From Borreliella yangtzensis (lineage in GTDB: Bacteria > Spirochaetota > Spirochaetia > Borreliales > Borreliaceae): DNA of 64,000 bases. Every line of letters starts with the position of its first letter. Within the stretch, counting starts at the first letter, position 1. The translations under genes and the position numbers were made by a program. Below the pieces are notes generated by a model. That model was not told the DNA's origin, did no database searches, and saw nothing but the letters and a program-made list of their open reading frames with translations. The stretch spans positions 364,541 through 428,540 of the forward strand of contig NZ_JACHFG010000001.1 of assembly GCF_014201775.1 (NCBI RefSeq). Reading direction: 5' to 3'. This document shows, piece by piece, positions 17,202-26,040 of this stretch.

Positions 17202-17495
17202 GTGGATATTACAGACATAAGGATTAAGAAAGTTGAAGGTAAAAATTCTGGTTCTAAATTGTTAGCATATGTTGCTGTTACTTTTGATAATTGTTTAGTT
17301 CTTCACAATATTAGAGTTATTAAAGGGCAAAAGGGAGTATTTATTGCTATGCCTAACAGAAGAACTAGAGTTGGTGAGTATAAAGACATTGTACATCCTA
17401 TTAGTCAAGACTTTAGAAAAACTTTGCAAACTTCTATTTTTAAGGAATATATAAGAGAAAATCCAGCTGATCTTGAGCTTGAATTAGATTTTTAG
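17202..17495 (+). CDS. spoVG: SpoVG DNA/RNA-binding regulator
   Basis: A 97-residue Spo[42 protein letters not shown], and [12 protein letters not shown]. The family binds nucleic acids; work on the Borrelia protein shows it binds DNA and RNA, including its own message. It starts at GTG 17202, with GGGAGG 7-8 bases upstream. The 103-base upstream gap has a possible TTTACA (17141-17146)/TTAGAT (17163-17168) promoter with 16-base spacing, which is weak. Confidence 0.95.
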   Translation: MDITDIRIKKVEGKNSGSKLLAYVAVTFDNCLVLHNIRVIKGQKGVFIAMPNRRTRVGEYKDIVHPISQDFRKTLQTSIFKEYIRENPADLELELDF

Positions 17496-17502
17496 ATAAT
17501 TG

Positions 17503-17531
17503 TTGACAAAGCGTGTTGTATTTTGTATGCT
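17503..17531 (+). promoter_or_regulatory. Sigma-70-type promoter for tRNA-Gln and rplY
   Basis: A perfect TTGACA (17503-17508), 17-base spacer, TATGCT (17526-17531). The expected start near 17538 is about 19 bases upstream of the tRNA. This is one of the best vegetative promoters in the window and lies directly after the spoVG stop. Confidence 0.75.
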
Positions 17532-17556
17532 TGTCAATTGTAAGTATTAAGGTATT

Positions 17557-17628
17557 TGGGACGTCGACAAGCGGTAAGTCAACTGGTTTTGGTCCAGTCA
17601 TTCGAGGGTTCGAATCCTTCCGTCCCAG
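17557..17628 (+). tRNA. tRNA-Gln (anticodon UUG)
   Basis: Full cloverleaf: acceptor arms TGGGACG (17557-17563) and CGTCCCA (17621-17627) pair perfectly; a 3-bp D stem GAC/GTC; anticodon stem ACTGG/CCAGT with loop TTTTGGT, giving anticodon TTG; a 5-base variable loop; and a T arm GAGGG-TTCGAAT-CCTTC. The discriminator is G, as usual for glutamine tRNA. CCA is not encoded. It lies 23 bases upstream of rplY on the same strand, with no terminator between, so it is probably cut from the rplY mRNA leader. Confidence 0.97.
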
Positions 17629-17651
17629 TATTTTACATTAGGAGTTTTTTG

Positions 17652-18200
17652 GTGGAAAATAACAGGGTTTTAAGTTGCGAATATAGGTCAAACTTTGGAT
17701 CTTCTAGTGCTCGCAGAATAAGAGCTAAATATGAAATTCCAGCTGTTGTTTATGGGCAGGGTAATGATGTTTCGCATTTAAAAATTAAGAATAGTGAGTT
17801 TAATAAGAAATTTGCAAAGTTTACAGACAATACTGTCTTAATATTAAACGATGGTAAGCTTGAAAGATGTGTTTTTGTTAAAGATGTTGCAGAAAATATT
17901 GCCAGCAAGCTCATTTATCATATTGATTTTTATGAAGTGGACAGGCATGTTGAACTTGAAAGATATGTTCCAATTAAGCTTACTGGGGCTTCTGTTGGAG
18001 TTAAGGAAGGCGGAGTTTTAACTGTTTTAAAAGAGCAAGTTAAGGTAAAGTCTTTACCTCTAGACTTGCCTGAATTCATAGAGCTTGATTTGACTCCCGT
18101 TAATAAAGGAGATAGCTTTCTTCTTAAAGATCTTATTTTGCCTTCTAATGTTAGACTTGCAGAAAATGACGAAAATTTGGAAGTTGTTACTATAAAGTGA
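17652..18200 (+). CDS. rplY: 50S ribosomal protein bL25 (Ctc/TL5 type)
   Basis: 5S-rRNA-binding protein of the long general-stress (Ctc) type, 182 residues. The N-terminal L25 domain is visible ([20 protein letters not shown]) followed by the beta C-terminal domain ([35 protein letters not shown]). The GTG at 17652 follows AGGAGTTTTTTG. The open frame extends back to 17556, but that part is the tRNA-Gln gene translated, so I reject the longer start. It is followed 4 bases later by pth. Confidence 0.95.
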   Translation: MENNRVLSCEYRSNFGSSSARRIRAKYEIPAVVYGQGNDVSHLKIKNSEFNKKFAKFTDNTVLILNDGKLERCVFVKDVAENIASKLIYHIDFYEVDRHVELERYVPIKLTGASVGVKEGGVLTVLKEQVKVKSLPLDLPEFIELDLTPVNKGDSFLLKDLILPSNVRLAENDENLEVVTIK

Positions 18201-18204
18201 TTTT

Positions 18205-18771
18205 ATGGGGTTGTTGATACTTGGATTAGGAAACCCTGGATTAGAATTTTCTTTAACTAGACATAATGTTGGCTTTTCTCTTTTAGATAAAATTGTTTCT
18301 AAGAAGGGCCTTTCTTTAAAGAGGAAAAAAAAGTATGAATATGCAGAGTTAAGGGTGATTTCTAGAAGAGTAATTTTGGTTAAGCCATTGACTTATATGA
18401 ACCTAAGCGGGTCTATATTCCCTTCAATATTTTCAGATTTTTATATGTGTATAAAAAATTTATTGGTAGTTCTTGACAACATTGATCTTCCCTTGGGAAA
18501 ATGTAGGCTTAGAGAGCGAGGTGGGGTTTCTACTCATAATGGTATTAAATCAATTTCAAATGTTCTTGGAAGCTCTGATTACAATAGGCTTTATATTGGA
18601 GTTGGAAGTAATGTTATGTGTGATATAAAGAGTTTTGTTCTTTCTAGATTTTGCAAGGATGAAATAGATAGACTTGAAAAATTGTATAACTTTTTAAGTG
18701 ATGAGTTACTTGATATTACTGAGGCAAATTTTAAAAATAAGGTTCAAAAAATCAATTCTAGTAATTTTTAA
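18205..18771 (+). CDS. pth: Peptidyl-tRNA hydrolase
   Basis: Releases peptides from prematurely dropped peptidyl-tRNA. The 188 residues have the family start [22 protein letters not shown] with catalytic H20, [30 protein letters not shown], and the [22 protein letters not shown] block. The DNIDLP sequence replaces the common DDLDLP but keeps the key aspartate. It shares one base with the tilS start (TAATG). The rplY-pth pairing is common in bacteria. Confidence 0.95.
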   Translation: MGLLILGLGNPGLEFSLTRHNVGFSLLDKIVSKKGLSLKRKKKYEYAELRVISRRVILVKPLTYMNLSGSIFPSIFSDFYMCIKNLLVVLDNIDLPLGKCRLRERGGVSTHNGIKSISNVLGSSDYNRLYIGVGSNVMCDIKSFVLSRFCKDEIDRLEKLYNFLSDELLDITEANFKNKVQKINSSNF

Positions 18772-20093
18772 TGTATTTTTTAGACGATAATATACAAATT
18801 AAAATAGATAAATTTTATAAAAAAAATTTTTTAAGTAAAAATCGGGTTATTGTTGCTTTTTCTGGAGGGGCCGATTCTACAACTTTATTATTGAATTTAA
18901 AATATTATTTAAATAATAATATTATTGCGTTTTATTTTGCTCATTTTATTAGATCTGATAATGAGCAGAATAAAGAGATAGAGCATGTAAAGGGGTTTTG
19001 TGATCTTTACAATATTGATTTAAAAATTAAGAAATGTGATATAGATATAAAAAGTGAGTCAGTTAGGCTGGGAGTATCTATTGAAGAGCTTGCAAGAAAG
19101 TTTAGATATAATGCTTTAGAAAATGCGCTTAAAGAAAATGATGCAAGCTATATTGCACTTGCTCATAACGAGAACGATCAAATTGAAACAATCATTATGA
19201 GATTTTTTCAAGGATCTTTTCTGGATGGACTTACAGGTATTCCCGATGTTAATAGAAATATTATAAGACCTTTACTCGAGGTTTCAAGGCTAGAAATTGA
19301 GAGTTTTTTAGCTTTGAATAATGTTAGTTTTTTTGTTGATAGTACAAATTCTCAAAATTTATATTTAAGAAATAGAGTTAGAAATAATTTATTACCTTAT
19401 ATAAAAAAGATTTTTAAAGGGTATGAAAAATGTCTTAAAAGAATATCTGAATTTTCAAAGGAATTTGCAGATTATTTTGAAAAAGATGAATTTTTTCCCT
19501 TTGATAAAGGTAAATATTATTATTCTTTTGATTTGAAAACTTTTTTAGATTTTCCCAAGTATTTGGTGTTTAGATTGATTTTTAAAATTTTAAATTTAGA
19601 GGGAATTGTAACTAAAGTTTCTTATAAATCTCTTAATGAAATGTTTAAAGTGGAGATTGATAAAAAGAAAAACAATGTTTTGTTAAAAACCAATGAATTT
19701 TTTTTAGAAAAAAGGCATAATAAAATTAATTTGATTTTTAAAAGGGATGAGAAATTTTACAAACCTTTTGATTTTATTTTAGAAGTTGGCAAATGGCATA
19801 GTTTATCTTTAGGTAAGATTTTGCTAAAATGTGTAGAGTGCAATGCAGTTTCGATATCAAGGCTAAAATGTTGTTCTTATGAGTTTAGATATAAATTTTT
19901 TAAGGATAGATTGAAAGCAAAAAAATTTTTTTCTAAGTTTATAAGGTGTAATCCAATGTATTTAATCTTATTAGCACTAGATAATAGGTTAATTGGAATT
20001 ATTGATTTAAATACTTTAAACTTAGTATGGAGTGAGAAAAAAATTCTTAAAAAAATTAGTATATCTTTGATTGGAGGGCTTTTAAAGGAATGA
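18771..20093 (+). CDS. tilS: tRNA(Ile)-lysidine synthase TilS
   Basis: Converts the wobble cytidine of CAU-anticodon tRNA-Ile to lysidine so that AUA is read as isoleucine. The 440 residues contain the PP-loop SGGADST (31-37), a HNENDQIETIIMRFFQGS segment, and GIPDVNRNIIRPLLEVSRLEIE (quoted in part: NIIRPLLEVSRLEIE). The C-terminal part is less conserved. It overlaps ftsH by 4 bases (ATGA). AUA codons are very common in this genome, so the enzyme must be essential. Confidence 0.95.
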   Translation: MYFLDDNIQIKIDKFYKKNFLSKNRVIVAFSGGADSTTLLLNLKYYLNNNIIAFYFAHFIRSDNEQNKEIEHVKGFCDLYNIDLKIKKCDIDIKSESVRLGVSIEELARKFRYNALENALKENDASYIALAHNENDQIETIIMRFFQGSFLDGLTGIPDVNRNIIRPLLEVSRLEIESFLALNNVSFFVDSTNSQNLYLRNRVRNNLLPYIKKIFKGYEKCLKRISEFSKEFADYFEKDEFFPFDKGKYYYSFDLKTFLDFPKYLVFRLIFKILNLEGIVTKVSYKSLNEMFKVEIDKKKNNVLLKTNEFFLEKRHNKINLIFKRDEKFYKPFDFILEVGKWHSLSLGKILLKCVECNAVSISRLKCCSYEFRYKFFKDRLKAKKFFSKFIRCNPMYLILLALDNRLIGIIDLNTLNLVWSEKKILKKISISLIGGLLKE

Positions 20094-22009
20094 ATGGCAA
20101 TAATAATATGAATAATAATGGAAAGTCTAATAACAAAAAAAAGAATAAAAATTGGATTTTAGGGCTTGTTGTTATTTTTTTAATTTCAGCAATATTTATG
20201 TCATATTTTATAAGGGGGGGAGAAAGCTATAAAAATGTTCCTTATAGTACTTTTCAGAGTTATTTAGACAATGGTTTGGTTGAGTCTGTGGTAATAATTG
20301 ATAAAAATTTGATTCAATTTATTGTCAAAGGTTCTAATTTTACAAAATCTTATTTTTCTACCAGTATCCCTTATCTTGATATAAATCTGCTTTCAGAATT
20401 AAAGAGTAAAAAAGTAGAACTTAGTTCAGGTAAAAGCCAAGCTTCTTTGATTGGGGTTTTATTACAAACTTTGCCATGGATTTTATTTTTTGTTTTCTTT
20501 TTCTTTATATTTCGTCAAACTCAAGGTGGCGGTGGAAAAGTTTTTACATTTGGAAAAAGCAATGCTCAAAAGTATGAAGCTGGAAAGAACAAAATAACCT
20601 TTAAAGATGTGGCTGGTCAAGAAGAGGTTAAGCAAGAGCTTTACGAAGTTGTTGAATTTCTTAAAAACCCAAAAAAATTTGAAAAAATAGGTGCAAAAAT
20701 TCCTAAAGGGGTGCTTTTGGTTGGTTCTCCGGGTACTGGTAAGACTTTGCTTGCCAAAGCTGTTGCTGGAGAGGCTGGGGTTAGTTTTTTTCACATGTCA
20801 GGTTCAGATTTTGTCGAAATGTTTGTTGGAGTTGGAGCAAGTCGTGTTAGAGATTTATTTGACAATGCTAGAAAAAATTCTCCATGTATCATTTTTATTG
20901 ATGAACTTGATGCTGTTGGTCGAAGCCGTGGTGCAGGGCTTGGGGGCGGTCATGATGAAAGAGAGCAAACTCTTAATCAGCTGTTAGTTGAAATGGATGG
21001 ATTTGGAACGTATACTAATGTAATTGTTATGGCTGCCACAAATCGTCCAGATGTTCTTGATTCTGCTTTGCTTAGGCCTGGACGATTTGATAGGCAAGTA
21101 ACAGTTTCTTTGCCTGATATTAAGGAAAGAGAGGCAATATTAAATATTCATTCTGCAAAAACAAAACTTTCAAAAGATATTAATTTACAGGTAATAGCAA
21201 GAGCTACTCCTGGAGCTAGTGGTGCTGATCTTGCAAATTTAATTAATGAGGGAGCCTTAATAGCTGCAAGAAATAATCAAGATGAAATTTTAATGAAGGA
21301 TATGGAAGAAGCTAGAGATAAAATATTGATGGGGGTTGCAAAAAAATCTATGACTATTACCGATAAACAAAAGCTTGAGACGGCTTATCATGAGGCAGGT
21401 CATGCCTTGCTTCATTATTATCTTAAATATGCTGATCCACTCCATAAGGTTACTATTATTCCAAGAGGTAGGGCACTTGGTGTCGCATTTTCGCTTCCAA
21501 GGGAAGATAGGCTTTCAATAAACAAGCATCAAATTCTTGATAAAATAAAGATATGTTATGGTGGTTATGCTAGTGAGCAAATAAATTTGGGTGTTACAAC
21601 AGCGGGTGTTCAAAATGATTTAATGCAAGCTACTAGTTTGGCTAAGAAAATGGTTACAGAGTGGGGAATGGGGGAAGAAGTTGGGCCAATATTTTTGGTA
21701 GATGATGAAGCGCCCATTTTTCTTCCAAAAGAGTTTTCAAAGGCTAAGGCTTATTCTGAGAACACTGCTGATAAAGTTGATAGAGAAGTAAAAAGAATAC
21801 TTGAAGAATGCTTAAAAGAGGCATCAGATATTCTTATAAAGCATAAAGATCAACTTGTTAAGCTTGCAAAAGAACTTGTTTTAAGAGAAACTTTGACAGA
21901 TAAAGAAGTGAGAGAGCTTTTGGGGTTTGAAGCTAGTAAAGATGAATACGATTTATTTGCAGCAAACTCTGTTGCAAAAGAAGTAAAGGAGGAAGATATA
22001 AAAGGTTAG
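20090..22009 (+). CDS. ftsH: FtsH ATP-dependent membrane metalloprotease
   Basis: Membrane-bound quality-control protease of 639 residues. After an Asn/Lys-rich N-terminus come transmembrane helices at about 23-41 and 122-140, an AAA+ module (Walker A GSPGTGKT 212-219, Walker [13 protein letters not shown] arginine finger [14 protein letters not shown]), and a zinc protease site HEAGH (434-438). All catalytic residues are present. The pth-tilS-ftsH order is widely conserved. A 12-base gap leads to the next gene. Confidence 0.97.
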   Translation: MNGNNNMNNNGKSNNKKKNKNWILGLVVIFLISAIFMSYFIRGGESYKNVPYSTFQSYLDNGLVESVVIIDKNLIQFIVKGSNFTKSYFSTSIPYLDINLLSELKSKKVELSSGKSQASLIGVLLQTLPWILFFVFFFFIFRQTQGGGGKVFTFGKSNAQKYEAGKNKITFKDVAGQEEVKQELYEVVEFLKNPKKFEKIGAKIPKGVLLVGSPGTGKTLLAKAVAGEAGVSFFHMSGSDFVEMFVGVGASRVRDLFDNARKNSPCIIFIDELDAVGRSRGAGLGGGHDEREQTLNQLLVEMDGFGTYTNVIVMAATNRPDVLDSALLRPGRFDRQVTVSLPDIKEREAILNIHSAKTKLSKDINLQVIARATPGASGADLANLINEGALIAARNNQDEILMKDMEEARDKILMGVAKKSMTITDKQKLETAYHEAGHALLHYYLKYADPLHKVTIIPRGRALGVAFSLPREDRLSINKHQILDKIKICYGGYASEQINLGVTTAGVQNDLMQATSLAKKMVTEWGMGEEVGPIFLVDDEAPIFLPKEFSKAKAYSENTADKVDREVKRILEECLKEASDILIKHKDQLVKLAKELVLRETLTDKEVRELLGFEASKDEYDLFAANSVAKEVKEEDIKG

Positions 22010-22020
22010 GGGAAGTTTTT

Positions 22021-23502
22021 ATGTTTTATTTAAAGATGGTTTTGATTCTTTTTATTTCTATAAATCTAGATGCAATTTCAGTTAAAGAAGATGAAGATAT
22101 TTCAAGTATTCTTTTCAATGAATCTAAAAATTTTTCCAATTTTCAAAAAGGAATTGATTTAATTTATGGATCTCTTGATTTCAATTTGCTAGCTTCAGAC
22201 TCTCTTTATGAGCTTGCGTTAAAAGAGGATATTGCTTTAATAGATAAAATTTATCTATTAAAAAAAGCAATTAAAATTAATAACTTTAAAGCAACAACTC
22301 TTAAAGAAATATATGCTTATTATTTTGCATTGCTTTTAAGGCAAAATGAAAATAAGAATATGTATAAAGAAATTATTACTTTGTATGGAAGCTTGAATGA
22401 AGAATTGCAAATAGATAAAGATTTAATTTGTATGAGACTTGAAGCTTCTGGAAGACTTGAAAGTTTTGGAGATGATTTTAAAAAAATTTTATTTAAAGCT
22501 TTTTCCTTGTATGGTAATGATTTTTTATTTTTTAAATGGTTTTTAAAAGAAGATAGATTCTTTTTTAGCATTTTTAATACTATTAAAGCAAAAGAAGATT
22601 TTTTCTTTACAACTGAAAATATTAATTATATATTGAGAAACTCAGATTTTAATTATGACAATTCTGTTTCTTTGTTTTCTTTTCTCAAGGGCAAAATTAA
22701 AGAATATAGTGGAATTCATGGTATTTATTTTTTAAAATATAAACTTTTAGAACCCGATGAAGCTTATAGGGTTTTTAAAAAATTTCCTCCTAAGATAATA
22801 AGTGAATATAAAATGTTTTATGATCTTTTAGAGGATCCTGACATGAAGAGTAAATTTTTAGAAGATTATAAAAGTTTGTCGGGAATTTATTGTATTGATA
22901 ATAAAAATAATATTGTCATACTCAAAGATGGAGTTTTAGTAGGTGTTTTTTCAGGAATAGTAGATTTTGGCGATAAATTTAGCTTAAATAACAGGTTTTT
23001 AAATAAAATTTATTTTAAAGGCAAGTCTCCAGTTTATTATGAGAATAGTTTACTTGGTTATAAAATAAATTATTCTGCTTACCCTTATGTTGATATGATT
23101 GAGGTTCAATACTCTGATAAAACAGATGTTTATGTTTTTGCTTTGCATTCTTTTAAGTTTAATCTTTTTAACAATTTAGGCTACGATTTAAATAATCTTG
23201 GAATCAGGGAGTTGTTCTTGATTAACATTAAAAATTTTTTTCTACCCACTGCTTTAGATTTATTTTTTGAAAAAATTTCTGTTTTAGATATTAGGTCAAG
23301 TTTGATAAGTAAGAAAAAATATTTTGGATCTAATTTAGTAGAAATTAAAAATTATGTGCTTGGAAGCTTAGTTTCAATTTATAGAAAAGTTAATGGTTCT
23401 AAAAAATTTAATTATATTGAAATTTATGAGAAGGGTAAATTAAAAATAAAGAAAATTTTGTTGGATGATGATTATTTTGAAAGTTATTATTCTTTTGAAT
23501 GA
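22021..23502 (+). CDS. Exported protein of unknown function
   Basis: A 493-residue protein with an N-terminal hydrophobic stretch (about 3-17) that looks like a signal peptide, then a helical half rich in Leu, Lys and Phe (about 20-250) and a beta-richer C-terminal half. I recognise no domain. The helical part has the look of TPR-like repeats (for example SLYELALKEDIALIDKIYLL), but the repeat register is not clear. GGGGAAG precedes its ATG, 11 bases after ftsH, so it is probably in the ftsH operon. In this genus the family seems spirochaete-restricted, which is recollection. Confidence 0.7.
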   Translation: MFYLKMVLILFISINLDAISVKEDEDISSILFNESKNFSNFQKGIDLIYGSLDFNLLASDSLYELALKEDIALIDKIYLLKKAIKINNFKATTLKEIYAYYFALLLRQNENKNMYKEIITLYGSLNEELQIDKDLICMRLEASGRLESFGDDFKKILFKAFSLYGNDFLFFKWFLKEDRFFFSIFNTIKAKEDFFFTTENINYILRNSDFNYDNSVSLFSFLKGKIKEYSGIHGIYFLKYKLLEPDEAYRVFKKFPPKIISEYKMFYDLLEDPDMKSKFLEDYKSLSGIYCIDNKNNIVILKDGVLVGVFSGIVDFGDKFSLNNRFLNKIYFKGKSPVYYENSLLGYKINYSAYPYVDMIEVQYSDKTDVYVFALHSFKFNLFNNLGYDLNNLGIRELFLINIKNFFLPTALDLFFEKISVLDIRSSLISKKKYFGSNLVEIKNYVLGSLVSIYRKVNGSKKFNYIEIYEKGKLKIKKILLDDDYFESYYSFE

Positions 23503-23580
23503 TAACTTCAATAGAAGATTTGATTATTAATTTTTAGTTTTTTAATGTTAATATTTTCTTGATACTCTTTGTTTATATAA

Positions 23581-24714
23581 TTGAAGTTGAATTTACCCCA
23601 GGGAGGATTTTTGGGTTTTTGTTTAGATTTTGCTAGTAAAGAAGATACGCAATTTAATAACATTGTGTCTATTAGTCATTTTGATTTTAAAGTGAAAATA
23701 AATTTAATTCTTGTAGTTGGGCCTATGGGAAGTGGAAAAACAGAATATGCTGCAAAAATTTATAAAGATTCTCTTGTTGTAAGAAAAAAATCTTTAAAGG
23801 TGTTGGGTAATATTATTAAAGGAAATAGGAATAGGGTTAATGTCTTTTTTATTAGAAATTTTCTTGACAAAAGGAGATTTAAGAATCATCCAGAAAATGT
23901 AATACCGTACAGAGGTGGTGGAAAGGATAAAATTGATGAAATTGGTTTTGCCAGCAGTTCTTTTGATATTGAAAACTTAATAGCTTCTAACCCTAGTTGT
24001 GGGACTTTTATTATTGATGAGGCATGTTTTTATGATGAACGTTTAATTTTTGTTTTAAATAAAATTTCGTTAAATGAGAATATTTTATTTATATTGCCCA
24101 CATTGCTTTATAATTTTAGGAAAGAATCTTTTAATGATACTGCTAAACTTTTAGTAGAATATTCAGATAAAATTTATAAGCTTGGAGCTTATTGTGAGCA
24201 CATTGATTGCATGGAAGAATCTTTTTTTTCGTATAGGTATTATTTTTACAACAATAAAGAAATTCCAGCTCCCTATTTTGATCCTTTGCTTATTGTTGGT
24301 GGTGATGAAGAAATTGAATCTGCTATTTACCCAAATTACGCTACAAGATGTTCAATGCATCATTATCTTGTGGGCAAGGAGTATTTTTTTTCTTTTTTAA
24401 AGCCATTTGCTTTACTGTATTCACAAGGAGATAAAGAATTTCTTGAAAATGAAATTGTAACTTTAAATGCTGATGTTGAAAATTCTAATTTTATAAATTC
24501 TTTAGATAATGAAAAAGCGTGTGAATTTAGAGCTGAAATTTTAAAAAATATTTTAGAATTACCTTTTTTAGCGGAAAGAGCTTTAATAACTCTTTTTTTA
24601 GAATATAGCATCTTGAGTAAAGATAATTTTAAAGATCTTGTTTTTAAGTTTTCTTTAAATAAGGATTATATAAATAAAATTTTTTTTTCTAAAGAGGGCA
24701 AAGAATTTTTTTAA
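23581..24714 (+). CDS. tdk: Thymidine kinase-like protein with a long C-terminal extension
   Basis: Type II thymidine kinase signatures are present: P-loop GPMGSGKT (47-54), GTFIIDEACFYD (140-151; DEAQFF in typical enzymes), and a zinc-lasso-like region with CEHIDC and later YATRCSMHH, matching YxxxCRxCH. It has 377 residues, against about 190-230 in normal Tdk: about 30 extra at the N-terminus and about 115 helical residues beyond the lasso. Start is uncertain. TTG 23581 lacks a ribosome site; TTG 23611 has GGGAGG 4 bases before it and a TATAAT at 23576-23581 upstream, so it may be the true start. It overlaps the convergent gene by 4 bases. Confidence 0.75.
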   Translation: MKLNLPQGGFLGFCLDFASKEDTQFNNIVSISHFDFKVKINLILVVGPMGSGKTEYAAKIYKDSLVVRKKSLKVLGNIIKGNRNRVNVFFIRNFLDKRRFKNHPENVIPYRGGGKDKIDEIGFASSSFDIENLIASNPSCGTFIIDEACFYDERLIFVLNKISLNENILFILPTLLYNFRKESFNDTAKLLVEYSDKIYKLGAYCEHIDCMEESFFSYRYYFYNNKEIPAPYFDPLLIVGGDEEIESAIYPNYATRCSMHHYLVGKEYFFSFLKPFALLYSQGDKEFLENEIVTLNADVENSNFINSLDNEKACEFRAEILKNILELPFLAERALITLFLEYSILSKDNFKDLVFKFSLNKDYINKIFFSKEGKEFF

Positions 24715-25340
24715 TAATAGTTCGAACTTTTTTCAAAAAATTCTTTGGTTTCGTCAATCCTTAGTAGTTCTTTTTTAATAATGTCGTAGTAATCGAACTC
24801 TTTAAGAGAAATTTTATGATATTCGTTTTCCCAGTTTGTTATTCCATCGTTTACCAGTTTAACAGACTTGTAATTTTCAAGTTTTTTATGGTATTTTAGT
24901 GCTTCATCATAGTAGTTGATAGCCATTTTATATAATTTTTTTGATTTCTCTAGATTTAAAATAATTCCATTTTTTTCTGGAGTTTTGAAAAAATATAAAT
25001 TTCTTGTGTCAAATAAATCTCCCCAATATAAATTTTGCTTAACTAGGAGCAGATTTACGTGCATTTTGAAAAGAAGTTTATATTTTACCCACTGTTCTTT
25101 TGTTTCTATTTTAGTTAATGAGTATTTTGGATTTCCAAATGGATATTTTAATGCTTTTTGAAGAAAAAATATATTTTTTTTATAGTTTTCAGGTTTTTTT
25201 TTCATTTGGGTATTAAAGAGCACATACCATTGTTCTGCATAATAAAATTTAGATGATGCATTTATCTTTGCAGCTGTTACTAGTAGAAGTAAAATTAGAT
25301 TGATTTGGAAAGTAACACTTTTAAAAATATAATTGATCAT
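24711..25340 (-). CDS. Exported helical protein of unknown function
   Basis: A 209-residue protein with a clear signal peptide (hydrophobic 12-26, LILLLLVTAAKINAS), followed by a charged, Tyr- and Lys-rich helical region with several YYxEAL/YYDEALKYHKKLE-type segments resembling TPR helices. I do not recognise a family. It lies 13 bases downstream of tmk on the same strand and probably shares its transcript. It converges with tdk. Confidence 0.7.
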   Translation of the reverse strand: MINYIFKSVTFQINLILLLLVTAAKINASSKFYYAEQWYVLFNTQMKKKPENYKKNIFFLQKALKYPFGNPKYSLTKIETKEQWVKYKLLFKMHVNLLLVKQNLYWGDLFDTRNLYFFKTPEKNGIILNLEKSKKLYKMAINYYDEALKYHKKLENYKSVKLVNDGITNWENEYHKISLKEFDYYDIIKKELLRIDETKEFFEKSSNYY

Positions 25341-25353
25341 ATGATTAATTATA

Positions 25354-25962
25354 TTAGAATTTTATTAGATTAAAAATTTTTTTTGCATTTTTATCTAAAT
25401 CACCTTTTATTGAATTGTTAATGTAAATTACATTAATTTTTTTTTCTAGTTTTTTAAATATTTTTAAATATTTAAGAGCAATTTGTTCAAAAGTTTTATA
25501 TCTTTCAAGCTCAAAAAGATCACTTTGTGCTCTATATTTTTGTATTCTTTCATAAGCTGTGTTTGGGTCTGTTTCAATAAAGAATACTTTTTCAGGTAAT
25601 GGAAAATTTTTATTTAATTCATATCCCAATTTTCCTTGATAGGCAATTGATGAGAATAAATAGCGGTCAGTTATTATTTTTATGGATTTTGTGTTTAAAA
25701 TTTCTAATATTCCCCCCTTTTTATATAAATGGTCGTTTCGATCTGCTGCATAAAGATATGCAAATGTTGATTCTTGTAAAGGATTTTTAAAATTCATTAA
25801 TTGTTCTTTTATTATTTCTCCAATTATTCCGCTTGATGGTTCTTTTGTGAAATAATATCTTGATTCATCGTTGCAAAGAGTTTTTAGTTTGTTGGTGATG
25901 CTTGTTTTTCCACTTCCATCAATTCCTTCTATGCAATAAAAGTTTTTTAATATTTTAATCAC
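25354..25962 (-). CDS. tmk: Thymidylate kinase
   Basis: Phosphorylates dTMP to dTDP. The 202 residues hold the P-loop IEGIDGSGKTS (12-22), the DR-Y motif in ITDRYLFSSIAYQG, and a lid segment QSDLFELERYKTFEQ. The lid arginine arrangement looks like the Gram-negative/eukaryotic mixed type, but I would not assign it firmly. It is divergent from tamB across a 78-base AT-rich gap containing several TATAAT-like sequences. With tdk it would complete thymidine salvage to dTDP. Confidence 0.93.
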   Translation of the reverse strand: MIKILKNFYCIEGIDGSGKTSITNKLKTLCNDESRYYFTKEPSSGIIGEIIKEQLMNFKNPLQESTFAYLYAADRNDHLYKKGGILEILNTKSIKIITDRYLFSSIAYQGKLGYELNKNFPLPEKVFFIETDPNTAYERIQKYRAQSDLFELERYKTFEQIALKYLKIFKKLEKKINVIYINNSIKGDLDKNAKKIFNLIKF

Positions 25963-26040
25963 AAAAATTTTTTATTCCTTTTTTAGAGTCAGTAATTAGG
26001 TTATTGATAATTATTATATAATAAAATTATATATGAGTGT

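Noticed and set aside
17556..17651. Upstream extension of the rplY reading frame
   Set aside because: It overlaps the tRNA-Gln gene entirely and adds 32 non-family residues; GTG 17652 has AGGAG and starts the L25 domain.
23559..23581. TTGATA and TATAAT as a tdk promoter
   Set aside because: Spacing is only 11 bases; the -10 could be real but no acceptable -35 is visible.
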